Below, one piece after another: positions 1 to 12,856 of a DNA stretch of 64,000 nt. Position numbers and translations under genes: made by a program. The first letter of the stretch is position 1. The number at the start of each line of letters is the position of its first letter. The notes under the pieces are model-generated. The model was not told the origin of the DNA. It did no database searches and saw nothing but the letters and a program-made list of their open reading frames with translations. Origin of the DNA: Didymodactylos carnosus (taxonomy: Eukaryota > Rotifera > Eurotatoria > Philodinida > Philodinidae); NCBI GenBank assembly GCA_905250885.1, contig CAJNOQ010000034.1, positions 32,627 to 96,626 on the forward strand. The letters run 5' to 3'.

Positions 1-2764
1 TGTTGACCTACCGACTTGTTGACGTGGTGAATAGTATTTTTAATGTTAAAATATCCAGTTACAGTTTCTTCTTAATAGAAACCCGTAAAATTCTTTATCG
101 AATGATATATAAAAGTTGTGGTTTGCTGTAAGACAGAGACTAAATATGACAACGTTATTCAGTGAAGATAGTGGAAGGAAACAAAATTCTAAGTGGCGAA
201 TTTTATCCAATAAGCACGTTTTGACGGCTAATAAGGTGACAGTTTTACGCCCGAACATGAAGTACATTATGAATATAAAGAAAATTTCAGAAGGACCGAT
301 TTTACCTCTTGTCGGCTCCACTCCTTTTACTTGTCCTCGTGTTTTTCAAAATCACTTTTTTGAAAAAGATACACTGTCATTTTCCAGATTTCTCGTCTAT
401 CTTAATTGGTACAACACTCGAACTGATCTTGGAACGGTGAAAACACTTGTGGTTATGACTTGTGAGTTCTGGATTTTCTGTTTTTGTCTTGGTTTTTGAA
501 AAATAAAAAAGATTTCAAAAAAATTTAGTATCTTTCGAACTCTTGAAATAAAATTTATGGGAAAAAATGGCCGCGTCCTTTTCTTCCTTGTTTTTTCTTA
601 CGGACATTCGACACAATAGTCCGTTTCGAGCTCCCGTTTTTTTTGGAAAAGTTCGGAAGATCGGATATTCGGAACGGTAACAAAAAAAAATCGGGATGTT
701 AGGAATAAAAGTCGCCTGGGTATACGGAACGGCATAAGCCATGGTTTTTTAGTGTTTTGGTATTCAAAAATGTCTGGATGTTCGTAACAATTTCTCACGT
801 TTTGTTACGAACATCCGCTCTTTTTCTGTTACGAACATCCATACTCTTCATTCCGAACATCCGGAAAAACGATTTTATGCTATATAGACCCGATTTCCAG
901 CATCCCGTCACTTGGTCGAGTGTTCGAAAGACCAAGGACGAAAAAGAACTGCCCCGAAAAAATAACGAAAACAAAATGGCAAAAATTCTACTCTATTAAG
1001 TCTTAGCCACAAGTATTTTTCTAATCTAGGTAAGACTAATATTGCATAAAAACTCGGTCAGGATTCCGTGTTTTGTGACGAAAATAGATTACTGGTGAGG
1101 GGAGGAGCTCATAATAGAAAAGTGCGCTCGAGACAACTGTAGCTATTAGTTTTCATTCGTAATCAGACAACTTATCTGATTTCTTTAATTTATTCTTATT
1201 TTATTTCTCGTCTAAAAACACTTATTCTCTTCATACAAATAACCAAAAAAAAAACGCGTTGTGATAAGACAAGTAATAAACAACAACAACAACAACAACA
1301 ATGGATATAACAATCAATTTCAAGTCATAATAAAGGTTATGGGAGAAGAAAAAAATAAAAAAATAAAAGATAATCGTCTTTTGTTTCGTATTTTCTCTAG
1401 TTTCTGTGCAAAAAATCAAAATCACCAGGAAGGAGAAAGAGAGAAAAAGAAAACTTGTGTATGCAATACTATTTGAAGATATATATGAACAGCAATGGCA
1501 GCAGAGAGAAAAAAAATGAGCAATGCCGTTCTACTGAAGAAAATTAAAATTGAATTAATATTTTCCACCACTCTTCTCTTCACTAAACATTCGTAGTGCT
1601 GGGCAAAAAAAAAAAGAAGAAAAATCGACGACATAATCACATGAGTTCGTGAAAGGCTCGTAGTACAATCACCATGTTCAATTTCATGTTCAACAAAAAG
1701 CCGCAAGAAAAAAAATAAAAATGAGTTTAGAAAAATATATGCCTATAACATTCAGTCGTTTTTATCAAGCCAAAAAAAAAGGAATACATACACTCACACA
1801 CAGAAGAAGAAAAAAGTCGCAATACGTCTTGACGAGGGAATGTCGTTTACAATAAGAAATATATGTGTAATGTAACAACAAAATACATCAAAAACAAAAA
1901 AAACTTAAAACTGTCAGTAACGATTAGACTTTCTCATCATCATCCATCCCTTATGTTACGGCAACAGTTCTCTTAATCTTTGAAAAACTGTCAAATCCAT
2001 AATAGATACGTATGCATAAAAAAAACTATTTATAAGAAAATGAAATAAAGTTGCAGTCTAATTTTGCTTTTTAAAAGCAGACATTATGTTTCTTGATTAA
2101 ATTTAGGAATAGAAAGGCAAAAAAACACCATAACATACATATATAGAGAAAGAAGCATTTTCAAACACAAAAAAAAACACATTTTCAAAATATATTATGG
2201 GCCAAAGTAAATAATTTCACTTGCCCTAAATGTGCATGTATTGAAAACGATGTATCGATTTTTTTTTTTTTTTGTTGTGAAAAAGAAAACAGTAAACGAC
2301 GCTAACCTATTCAAAGGCGAAAGGAAAATGGTTAATAAACAAAAGAAAAAGAAACAAAGAGCAATCAACACACACGAGAAAAATAGAATATTTTTTTAGT
2401 TTCAGATGTTTTCAAAAAATTTTTTTTTTGTTTGTTTCTTATACAAACATCAAAGATATATATTTTTTTATTCATTTCATTGTTTTTTTTTGTTTTTTTT
2501 TTGTTCTGTTTGGATATGCGTGTGTTTAAAATTGTTCAAAAGAGAACTAATGACAAGAACAAATAAACGAGAGAAATAGTGGTACAAGAACGAGAAAACG
2601 AAAGTTCGTATACACAAGGTTGAATCGTCGAGAACAAATACATAAATAAATAAACAAACAAAATAGTTAACAGTAGGGAGAAAAAATTCATACAAGACAA
2701 CGAAGAAGAAAAAATTCATCTGTCAGATTTCGGGCAAAAAAATTGTATCATCTTTCTTTTTCTT
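1..2764. other. intergenic / 3' flank of TENT5, no supported gene
   Basis: No reading frame here shows a recognisable domain or a convincing splice chain. The longest open stretch (116-499, +) starts on a non-ATG codon and matches nothing I know. The sequence is rich in A and T runs, has a (CAA)n tract at about 1279-1301, and has a small cluster of inverted GTTCGGAA/GTTACGAAC words at 640-860 (listed separately). The distal part probably holds the 3' UTR of the minus-strand gene ending at 2765. Confidence 0.6.
640..862. repeat. inverted GGATGTTCGTAAC / GTTACGAACATCC cluster
   Basis: A perfect hairpin lies at 776-816: GGATGTTCGTAACAA pairs with TTGTTACGAACATCC across a short loop. A further direct copy of GTTACGAACATCC follows at 828-840, a diverged one (CCGAACATCCGG) near 853-864, and looser inverted relatives (GTTCGGAAG, GATATTCGGAAC) at 650-680. 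The pattern resembles a degraded palindromic repeat. Function unknown. Confidence 0.6.
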
Positions 2765-5363
2765 TCAGGAATGATATTTTCTTTCCAAATTTTGTTGTGG
2801 AAATTTGTTATGTTGCTGTCTCACATTTATATTTGACATTTGATTTCGTTTATGAAATGTATTATTATTATTATTGATATTGTTGCTGTTGTAACTAGCA
2901 TAAACATATTGATTTTGATTTCGATGATGTTGATAATAATAATGACTATTGTACGAACGATTTCGTTGTGGTGATGATGAACGCGAACCGGAAGATGTAG
3001 AACTGGCACTAGACGATGATGAATAATAAATATGATGTTGTTGTAATTTCATTGTTGCACGATTATCAAACGGTAACGATAAACGTCTACATTCATCAAA
3101 ATACTGTCGTCTCAAATGATAAATATACTGTAAAATTGCCCCTTTATCATCTTTAAATAGACACACAGTCGATGCACTTATTGTTCGTGCTAAATAATCC
3201 AAAAAAATAACACATATTATAATTCAAATAATTTGTTGAACCGAAATGTGACTCGATATAACCACGTAAAATATATACTTGTTCATCTAAAGATTTATAA
3301 TCAATAAAAAATCGTGAGCACATATATTTTTCCATTTTTGATAACGTTAAACGATCAGCCGGTACAAAACCACGTGCTAATAAATTACAATATTTTAATA
3401 ATCCACCACCACGCATTTGCTCAGGTTCATAGGTTGAGATCAATTTGTTATTCAGATGATTAATAGCTGCATTAATGTCGTTATAAACACTGTAAACATC
3501 AATAATTAGATCATTTGATGTTGCTGCTTTCGTAATTGGAACAGGAGTAGTTGGTGGAGAAGCGGGTGTTAAAAAAATTGTATGATTATCATCGTCGTCT
3601 TCATCTTCTTCATCCATCACAATTCCATCGTCACTACTGTCATTTTCATGCACCGATATATGAAACTGTAATAAATTATCACCATTATCAAATTTTTTTG
3701 CATTATCATTTAAAACATTTTCGTCGTTGTCTTCTTTCGACTCAAGACAATTCACTAGATAAAAGAAACGAAAGAAATTAGATATGTAAAGTTAGCCATT
3801 ATGTATAGAAAAATATCTTTAATGAGCGTATAATGAAAAGAGACAGATATTCTCTATTTTAAGGTAAAACCAGAACCATATATTTGAATAAAAAATGTTT
3901 ACATTAAATTCACAATTTAGACTAAACGTCCCTATATCCCCTCTTTTACTTAAACTTTCTACACATATTTGTGAAAATACACTGTGAAGTTTTCATATAG
4001 CCAGTATTGTTTATGTTATCAGCTTTCATTTTAATTCCCCCATGTGATTCTAGGAGAATAGTGGACAAATAGCTGTCTTGTATATATATATATATATATA
4101 CATTAGACATCGGACAAGGCTTCGTCACTAACTACAAGTTTTAGTCTCACAATTTACATCCTAGTGAACTTTTAGACTTCACATAACCTTAACAAAAAAT
4201 AGATTTATCACACTTCTAAAGAGCAACATGTATAAAACAACAGATACTTACCATAGGCATCGGAAACATTTGATATTGTTGTTATTGTCGCTAATGTTGA
4301 TGAATATGTCTGACATTTTCCCGTTTCTTCTTGTTCATTTTCATCATCATGTAATGTTGATAGAATGGGTGATCTTGAAAGTGGTGTAAAAAATCCAAAT
4401 GTTAAATCTTGTCCATCATCACTGTTCACATTCATTTCACTATTATCATTTAAATCTTGCTGTTGTCGTTTAATTATATTTAATCCATTAATTGCTTGTA
4501 CCGTTAAATTTTTTGTTGTTATTGTTTTTGTTATCGATGATATTGATGGACATATCGATTTTGTGTTAGGTAAAATAAATTCTTGTTTTGTTAATGTTGT
4601 TGGTGAAAAAGTTAATAGTGGATCAAGTACAATTTGAAATGAATCAACTGAAAATTGCCATTGACGTTTTAATTTTTCAACAAATTTTAATTCTAAATTT
4701 TGTCCCGATGGATTTTGCAATGATAATAATGCCCAAGAATCGTTGTCATGCGTTATTTTTATATTTTTATTTGAATATGCATCAATTAACGATGATATAT
4801 AATGATGTGAATAATCGTCTTGTTTATTATTTATAAAATACGATAGTAAACATTCACAGACAATATATTTGATTATTGTCCATACATCACATGTATGCGA
4901 TTCAGATTTTGAAAATAGATTTGTTTTTTGTTCACTATTTAATGGTGATTTAACAAAAAATAATATATCTAAATCACGATAGACAAAATCATCATCAGTT
5001 GTTAATACATACGATGCTGCACCACCATTTAAACGTATACTATCGATTTCAATATTATTGGACAAAAAATTTTGTTTGAATTCGACGAATAAATTCTTTT
5101 GGTATAATAGATAATGTTGAATAAGGCGTTTGAGATGATTGTGTAGGATAAACGGATATTGGACGATCTAATACTTTTTTCAATTTATCAATTTGTTCAG
5201 TAGTTAATTGAGTTTTATTTGATGATAATAATGGTAGAGTTGATGGTAACGTGGGTGTACTTTGAATAATACTTGATGAATTGTTGTTATTTATATTATT
5301 ATTCGTTATTGTTTGACGAGGATTACGACGATTATTATTGTTTCGGTTGTTGATATTATGCAT
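2765..5363 (-). CDS. TENT5: TENT5 (FAM46) non-canonical poly(A) polymerase, two apparent frameshifts
   Basis: TENT5/FAM46 proteins are nucleotidyltransferase-fold enzymes that extend poly(A) tails. Family hallmarks seen: RLNGGAA followed by the metal-binding DLD of YRDLDILF, then ELKFVE and WQFSVDSFQIVLDPLL, and in the C-terminal half RGGGLLKY, YMCSRFFID and ASTVCLF. Two coding blocks are joined by one intron: 5363-4252 and 3754-2765, with donor G|GTAAGT and acceptor ATCTAG. ATG at 5363 is the first in frame. Two places need removal of one base from a homopolymer to stay in the family alignment: the A6 run 5064-5069, just before the NTase motif, and the A7 run 3201-3207, before LARTISASTVCL. 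With both removed the spliced length is exactly 700 codons, against about 390-400 residues in vertebrates. The excess is a long N-terminal Asn/Ser/Thr leader, an insert after LDPLL including an acidic stretch (DEEDEDDDD), and a Ser- and Asn-rich tail. The family is clear. Whether the gene is intact depends on the two runs. Confidence 0.88.
4080..4100. repeat. (TA)n microsatellite in TENT5 intron
   Basis: A run of about ten TA units lies in the single TENT5 intron (3755-4251). A similar (TA)n tract occurs at 6374-6392. Simple repeat, no function claimed. Confidence 0.85.
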
Positions 5364-7867
5364 ATTTTTCTCCTTTTCGATTACAAGAAGTAGCAGCCGG
5401 TTAAAAATCGCGGCAGCTTTTTGAAAATTGGATATAGATAAATATCGACTAAATATCTTATAATAACAAAAAATTGAATTAATTTGATGAAATCGATTAT
5501 ATTTGATATCGCTTGAAAGAACGATTTATTGCTATTATTTTTTTATCTAAAACACGAAAAAAACAGAATTAAAAAAAAAATAAAGATTTAATAATAATAA
5601 AAAAAGGATGAGAAATCAGAAAGGTGTGGTCAAGCAGAAGAAGCTATGTCAGTTATATTAGTCATAACGATATAAGTATCTCAGGTTTTGTCTATTTCTA
5701 TAGACGATTCGATCCTCTCATCCTTCGAAAAAGAAAAACTCATAAAACAATGTATGGAAGAGGATGAGTTAGTTATATTTGCCCAAATAGGCTCTTTAAA
5801 ACAGTTTTCTACATTATGACTTCTAATTTACATAATCTCGTTTACCGTTTATAAATAAGCAGTATCATAAGTAAAAATGTTTTTAGGAAAAGTTCTCTTT
5901 AAAAATAATACCGAAAGGGAATTTTTTGTGACAATGTAAGACATATTTATATACTTCATCGATGTCAGTGAGAAAAAGAACAATAAGCGTCAGATTTGTC
6001 ACTGAATATAGTATTGCACAATTCAAAAAAATAAGAGTAAAGAATAGAGGGCATTAAAAAAAGAAGGCACACACACATACACATTTGTTTTCAAAAATCA
6101 TTCTTTTTTTTATGTTTCATAATATATGTAATTTGACACGCAAACTGGTCTACATTATATTTTAGGTTTAACGCTTAGACTAGAAAAGAAACATATTTAA
6201 GCCTTTCCCTCTTAGTCTAGGAAAAAAGAATCAGTCAATTGATTTACAAGAAACCGTTAGGCATAAATAGATAATTAAATATCTATGTAGTTCATATTGT
6301 AAAGATTAGATTTATCTTGTGATCTTCGTTAACTCAAAAAGAATGGAGACTTTCGCGGTTATCAAAAAAAGTATTATATATATATATATAAAAGGGGGAG
6401 GAAAAAATGTTTACTCTACTTATTTTAGAAAATAAGATCCCACAGCAACATCATTCCCTGTAAATCTTAACAGTCATTTTTGTGATTGATAATTATGTGA
6501 AAAAATGACGGGCATAATATGGTGATCCATTAAAATAAGTCAGACAGTGACTGACACTAAGGCAAAATTTTCTCATGTCTGATAAGCAATGGCTTTAAAA
6601 CATTAACGAAAAAAAACAAGCAAGCATTTCTACTTTAGCAACATCGAAAATACATTTTTTATTTTTATTTTTTGTTAGTCCGATAAAAACAAATAGCTTA
6701 AATAGCTATCGATTTGTTTCTGTTGAACAACAGATGGATGGAAAATAAGGCAACCTGTCTTTTTCCAAGGTTATAAATAGAAAGAGAACATAGTTCCACT
6801 TATAATCTGATGTGTATTAATGTTTCTTTCGGTAAAAATACTCATTTAATATTTGTTGTATTTTGCTAGATAAAACTAAAACAACTATATACTCTGTCAT
6901 TTTGAAATGTACTCAGTTATACAGAAAAATAAAAGATAAAGATTATTTTTCTTACACTTCAGAAAATAAAAACTGCAAATTTCTTCAAATCAAGTACACT
7001 AAGACCTTGATAAATGAGTAAGCATAAAATATAGTTAGTTCAAATTATTTGAGTGTAATTCCACTCGCTGCTAATAGTGACAAATTAAAAAACAATTTGT
7101 CTCAAACATTTTCTTATCTCAAAGTGACTAATATCTAAAACTTTCTCAGGATTTTCTATACTTTTAGGACTGGACATTGAAGTACTACAAAATATTATCA
7201 TCTCGCCTGTATGTGTCGTTACAAAATTGTTTCTATGGAAACGATCGTTCGCGATCTTTTATCGTTTTTTGAGTGTTTCTTTGTGCATGAAAATTTTCAT
7301 TGTCTTTGAAGCAAAGATAAACACAAACAAAATAAGTCTTTGTTGTTTTCGAGGCTTCTCGTCACGAAATAAACATGAATTATTTCAAGTCTGAGTATTG
7401 TATGATGAAATTATTTGATATTTAGTGAAAATACAACGTGCAAGACTAGATGGGAAATGGTCTATAAAACGATTGACACGTACGTTATTAATCTAAGAGT
7501 TCAGTCACTTTTCCAACTAATAAAACGGGTCGGAAAAGTGGATGACTTTTAGGTGAACGAACTCTTGACATAATTTTTAGTGTCATCATGAAACACGCAA
7601 AATAGAAAAAAAATAAAGGAAAAGGTAGGGATATATTTACATATACGCTTATATATATCTATATTCATTATGGTCTGACTGGGAAGAGAAAAAATTTGAT
7701 TTGCTCTAAAAAGTAGCCAATGAAAATGTACATACTCAGCCTCTGCGTAAATCATGTGATTTACGATAAGTAATACACTATTAATAATTGAAATGACATT
7801 TTTGAAAAATGTCAGGGACTTTTCTCTAGTAGGAAAAGGGGGGGGACTTTAAAAGGAACAGTTCTAG

Positions 7868-8342
7868 CAGATGTCATCGGAATAGAGTTTTGCGGGTTTA
7901 ACCCAATCCTGATTCCGAACTCGCGGGTTCGCATTCGTGATGAGTTCAGTTCTTCTAAACGGGTTCGGGATCAGGTTTGTTTCCGATTCCAATTCTTCTA
8001 GTTTGATATAGGGGAGATAAGAGACAATTCTAAATAAATAAAAAAGAATGGAAAATAAGGAAAACGGACGGATGTTTCGCACTAGACATACAACTGACCA
8101 AGTGAATTTTATTCTTGTATCTCTACGAGTAGAAATTTACTAATGTTAAAATGAAAGAGAACACTACTTCACTAAAAAAAATATTTCGCGTTCGGGACGG
8201 ATTTTATTTGAAAAAATCGGGTTCGAAATCCCGAAAAAGTTCTGGCGGGTTCGGGTTCAGGATGGGTTTCAGTTCATCTGAACGGGTTCGGGACGAGTTC
8301 GAAAACCTCAAATCCGCAAGACTCTACATCGGAGTGACAAGC
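7868..8342. repeat. imperfect inverted-repeat element with GGGTTCGGG words
   Basis: The left end (GATGTCATCGGAATAGAG, then TTTTGCGGG) is matched in reverse complement by the right end (TTGCGGATTTG ... CTCTACATCGGAGTGACA read on the plus strand as CAAATCCGCAAGACTCTACA). Inside, GGGTTCGGG/CGGGTTCG words recur. A roughly 60-bp unit ending AACGGGTTCGGGA is present as diverged direct copies near 7925-7980 and 8248-8305. Looks like a degraded MITE-type or satellite-derived element. Borders are approximate. Confidence 0.45.
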
Positions 8343-9507
8343 AATCATTGACTTCTAAATTGTGAGTAACTTAAGGTTGTGTAGTTTCAAACTAGTGGTA
8401 AATATGCAATCAAAAGATAACTCAAAGAGCCAGAGAGGAATATGAAGAGGTTTTCCCTAATCAAAAACTATTGTTCAAGTATTCTAAGTTAATATAAATA
8501 GATTTCTTGCTAACATGAAAAACCATAGAAATGTAATCTTAAAACAAGAGAAAATACATACATAACTTTTCTTTGGGACGGGGGGGCTCTGTGATGACAT
8601 TGATTTATATCTTATTTTCTATACATCTGTTTAGCGTCCGTTCGGAAACAAACCACATACTATATAAAATGACAAAAAGAGTTAGAACAATGTATACAGG
8701 CAATTTAATGTTTTGCTTTTTCCATGCATTTATTGTATTTTCGTCGAAGAATAGAACAGGTGGGAATGAATCTTTTCGTCAATATTCAAAATGGTAGAAT
8801 ACGAAAAAAAGTGATGAAGATTTTTTTTCTACGTCGGTTATTAATCATCAATAATCATATAAAAAATATGTACTTTTCTGTCGAGGCAGAAGTTAGTCTT
8901 TTCGACATTAGAGCTGTTCCTTCGCATGATGAATAAGATTAAATATAACTGTTTCTTTCTTCGAAACATGTTTTTTCTTCAGAAACGTTTAGAAAATGTT
9001 TTCTCTGAAGATCGACATTTTTTGAGAGCAATTTGACACTCTTCTTGTATAGACGATACTGTGGCAACTTTATAAGTGTGTATTTAAGCATGACTAGTAA
9101 TAAAAAAGAAATGGTAATAATAATTGTTAAATATATTAAATTAGAACGAAAAAAAATTTGAAAAATGGATATGGAAGAAGTCCAAAACTTAGTAGATATT
9201 GGGATGACGAAAATCTCACGATGAAAGCTCAAAGTCATGTTTCTATGAAGCGTGACGTTTAGTTGGCCGTTTGTAATCTGATTGGAAAAAATGCGATAAA
9301 CTTATCACAAAAATTCTCATACGAAATGTCGACAGCATGAAAGTGAAGTTCTAAAATATCTAGTCTATTATTCAACTCTAGAAGATATTTATACTAAACT
9401 TTTACAATTATCATATAAGATCAGATTGATAACACTAAAAAGATTATAAATAGTCTAATAAATTATGCTGTGTCAATTGCACTCAACTCTTCCCAAGCGT
9501 CAAAAAA

Positions 9508-9780
9508 AAATCTAGTATCGCCCGATTCATCTAGATTACTAGATTTCTACTCGATTGCAACTACTGTGTAACGACAATGAAAATCTAGTAATTGGGCGAT
9601 TACTAGATTTTTTCTAGTTGCAACTATCGATTTATCACCCGATAATCGATCGATTTAATTATTACTAGATGCACCTGCAGACGCATCTAGTTAAAAGTCC
9701 CTTTTTCAACTAGTAATCTGGATGGCAACTAGTCGTGTATCGCTCGATTATAGACGAAATGCATCTAGATTTTTCCCATA
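9508..9780. repeat. CTAGAT/ACTAG-rich degenerate repeat block
   Basis: About 270 bp in which CTAGAT, ACTAGATTT, TAATCGAGCG-like and GCAACTA words recur in both orientations, quite unlike flanking sequence. No coding frame runs through it. Probably a decayed foldback or MITE copy; I could not define clean termini. Confidence 0.45.
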
Positions 9781-12700
9781 GGTGATATTTGCTTGAGTTT
9801 GACTGAATGTACGGCAATGCTGATATTTTATCTATATCGTTTTGGAAAAAATCGATTTTTTATTTATATTTATCCTTTTTTAACGTTGTCATGTCACATC
9901 ATAGAGATAGAAAAATAAACCGCATAAAACTAGTACATATTTCAAGGTAGAATAAAATCTTGTGTTCGTTGTTTTTTATATCTATCTATATGCTGTTATT
10001 GTCCTTGGTTAAGGCAGGAACGACAGAAATGAATATGTGTAATTATATATTATATGACAGAAAAACAACCTACAAATCCTATTATGTATAAACGTTTCAT
10101 TCACGAATTTCTTGCAACGCTTCTCGTATTTTAAATACTGCCTTATCATATTCCTGCTAAATTACTATATTTTTGTCTTATATTCTTTTTTACCATGCTT
10201 AAAGTGTTGTATCTGTGCTTCCATTCGTAGCTTTGAGGATTCAATGGGATTCATATTCGTGCTTACAGAGTATTACATTATATTACTTTTTCATAAAAAC
10301 TCAATTTAATTAATTTGTCTCATTAGTTATACAAAGACATCTAACCTCTTATATAATAATCTACACTGTTAGACCCCGCATAAGAGGTGGATACATACTG
10401 TCTATCTATTAAAAGAATAGGCTTGCCTATTTTCTGAATTACTCAAGAATGAGAAAAGATAGGGAGTTGTAGTTTTCACCGTGTATAGCCAAGACGCAGA
10501 AGTGTCTTTTTGTATGAGAAAACAAATCTCGAAATCCTTGTTTTTTCGAAACGGATTTTCAGAAGATCTTAATTAGCAATATATGGACCTTTTTACATGT
10601 GTAGATAGCCTGAGGTATCCTCTTTAAAATGAAAGCAAAGTGAAACCTTGTTGTTGAATCGTTCAACTGCCATAACGGTTAAAAATAAACTGTGATACAT
10701 CCACTTCTATTCATGGTATGGTTAATTTTTTCCTGTTGTTATTATAAACAAACAAAATGACATGTAACAAACAAATACATCAGTTTTCTACTTCTACCTG
10801 TGATAATTCGTTTCGCGTTTCAACTTCGCAACGTCTCCTCTTGTTTTCAAATTACATTAGAAACAGTCTTTTAATGCTGTTTTCAGTCCAGTGAGCCGCT
10901 AGATGAACGATATTTTTTACCAATTATATATAGTCAATACAGAATGCAATAGTAGCTGTTCATGTGAAAACCAACCATATTTTATCTTTTGTATTTTAGC
11001 AGCTTCCTCAACCCTTTTCCTCCTAGCCCGGTCACTGCAACGACCATTTATAAAAATGTAACAGTAAAAAACGAGACATCGAATCCAAAGCCTTTCAAGA
11101 CGTTATTTATTGCAAACCCCATAAGCTATCAATCGTTAAAATATTTTCTTCCATCACTTTGCCTTCGCGAAACTGAATTTTAGAAGCTCTGCTTGGATTG
11201 CTATGAGGAGTAAAGGATTAATCTGTAGCTACGATTCGGTTCGTTCCACAAAAGTACAACATTTTTAAAAACACTGTTACTTGATTTTCTAATTTTCAAG
11301 AATCAGTGCGTCAAGCAATAGTGGCGTTCAAACATTTATTATCACTCACAGGCAATACAAGCACAGTTCAGGCTACCAGAGATTAAATCTACACCCAGCC
11401 TGTCAGTAGTATGAATGCCCGCATTGTCTTAGCCAGCGCTTCGTTACGTCATTTAGCAGTATCTTTTACACCATAGTGATACGGATGTTCTCATTAGCGT
11501 GCACTATACGTGGCTCTTTCTATCTCTTATTTTCTTAGATTGCACTGATTTGTGCTTTCTTGTGCGCCATTCTGAAGCTATTTTGTGCTCTTAAAAGCCA
11601 GAGAAAATGATGATCGTTTGACGAACGAACTCTTATACTTGAAGGAAAGCGCATGAATATATATAGGTGGTATAAGGGTATCAACAACAAGAAACAATAG
11701 GTGAAAATGTAGTTTTATTCTATTTTAATCTTTTGATCAATTATTTGAAAAAGACGTGGTCATTCTAGAAACGATTGTTACAATGTAACAGGAAGGATAA
11801 AAGGAAGAAAGAACACAGAAAATGACAAATTGATTCCGTATGTATAAGGACTTACGTGTCCAATTGAGGAAGATGTTGTACTTATCGTGATGGATTGATA
11901 GAATATACATTATTGATCTAACGATGTTGTGGAATATTATTTCATTCCCAATATGAAATGGAAAAAGAAAAGATCGAAAAGGGCCAAATGAGGTCATGTT
12001 AACATTGTGCAAAAGAGCGAAACATCTATTTCTTTGCATTGCAACGCATAAACAGTTAATTTTGTACAATATCCTTGTTTTCCCTTTAGGATAAAAGACA
12101 AAAAATATTATGCACAATTAAAAGACATAGAGCGCGATAAATATAGATACTCTATATATAATATAGATTCAGAGATATTATCTTTTAGTATTGTTATTGT
12201 ATCATTAATCTACACACATATCAAGACAAAAGTGGCTTAGGTCATGAAGTCTCTTACTGAAGAATGACTCACTCAAACCTAAATCTAAACCGCAGAAAAG
12301 ATTATTTTCAGAAACCAGGATCTATTCTGCTATTTTCTACAACATTTCTAGGGACGGACCGAGGAGATGAGTTATTCGATCACACTTTCAGTCAAGAAAC
12401 TACTATAACATTTTCGAAAATGGAAATAAATTTTTTACTGCGTCTGAAGAGAAGGCTATTTATACATACTTCTCAAATTTTAGCTGATGATACATCAAAT
12501 ACTCGAAGAAAAATTAGCAATAAAGCTAGAAATTATATCGTTGAAGCAAAAATTGGTTAACAAGGAGAAAAGATTTTTCCTCACATACGTAGTTATACTT
12601 GTAAAATTACATACGTGATATTCCATAGAGATGGATGAGTAATTTATTGAGTACGAGTACTTGATGATCGTCAATAATCGGACACAAATTATTGAGTTTC

Positions 12701-12856
12701 AGCACGATTAATTTTATTATCGATTAAGTTTGGTAGGTTGCTATTCTTGGAATTTTGCTACAATTCGAGTACTTTCAATTGTTCCACTATTCTTTAATTT
12801 TTTAGGTGGATATACAGTAAATCACGTATGTTCAATACTTTTTTGTGATCATTATT

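Noticed and set aside
116-499. 127-codon open frame near the window start
   Set aside because: Starts on TTG, has no recognisable domain, and no splice partner or start context was found.
3190-3215. 24-bp GT-AG 'intron' that could explain the second TENT5 frameshift
   Set aside because: Far shorter than any other intron in the window, with no branch-site room; a one-base homopolymer change fits the protein alignment better.
11737-12117. 126-codon minus-strand open frame in the desert
   Set aside because: Composition is that of AT-rich non-coding sequence with many F, I, Y and C; no family resemblance or flanking exons.
12264-12560. 98-codon plus-strand frame
   Set aside because: Has an ATG but no similarity and no promoter or splice context; not enough to call a gene.
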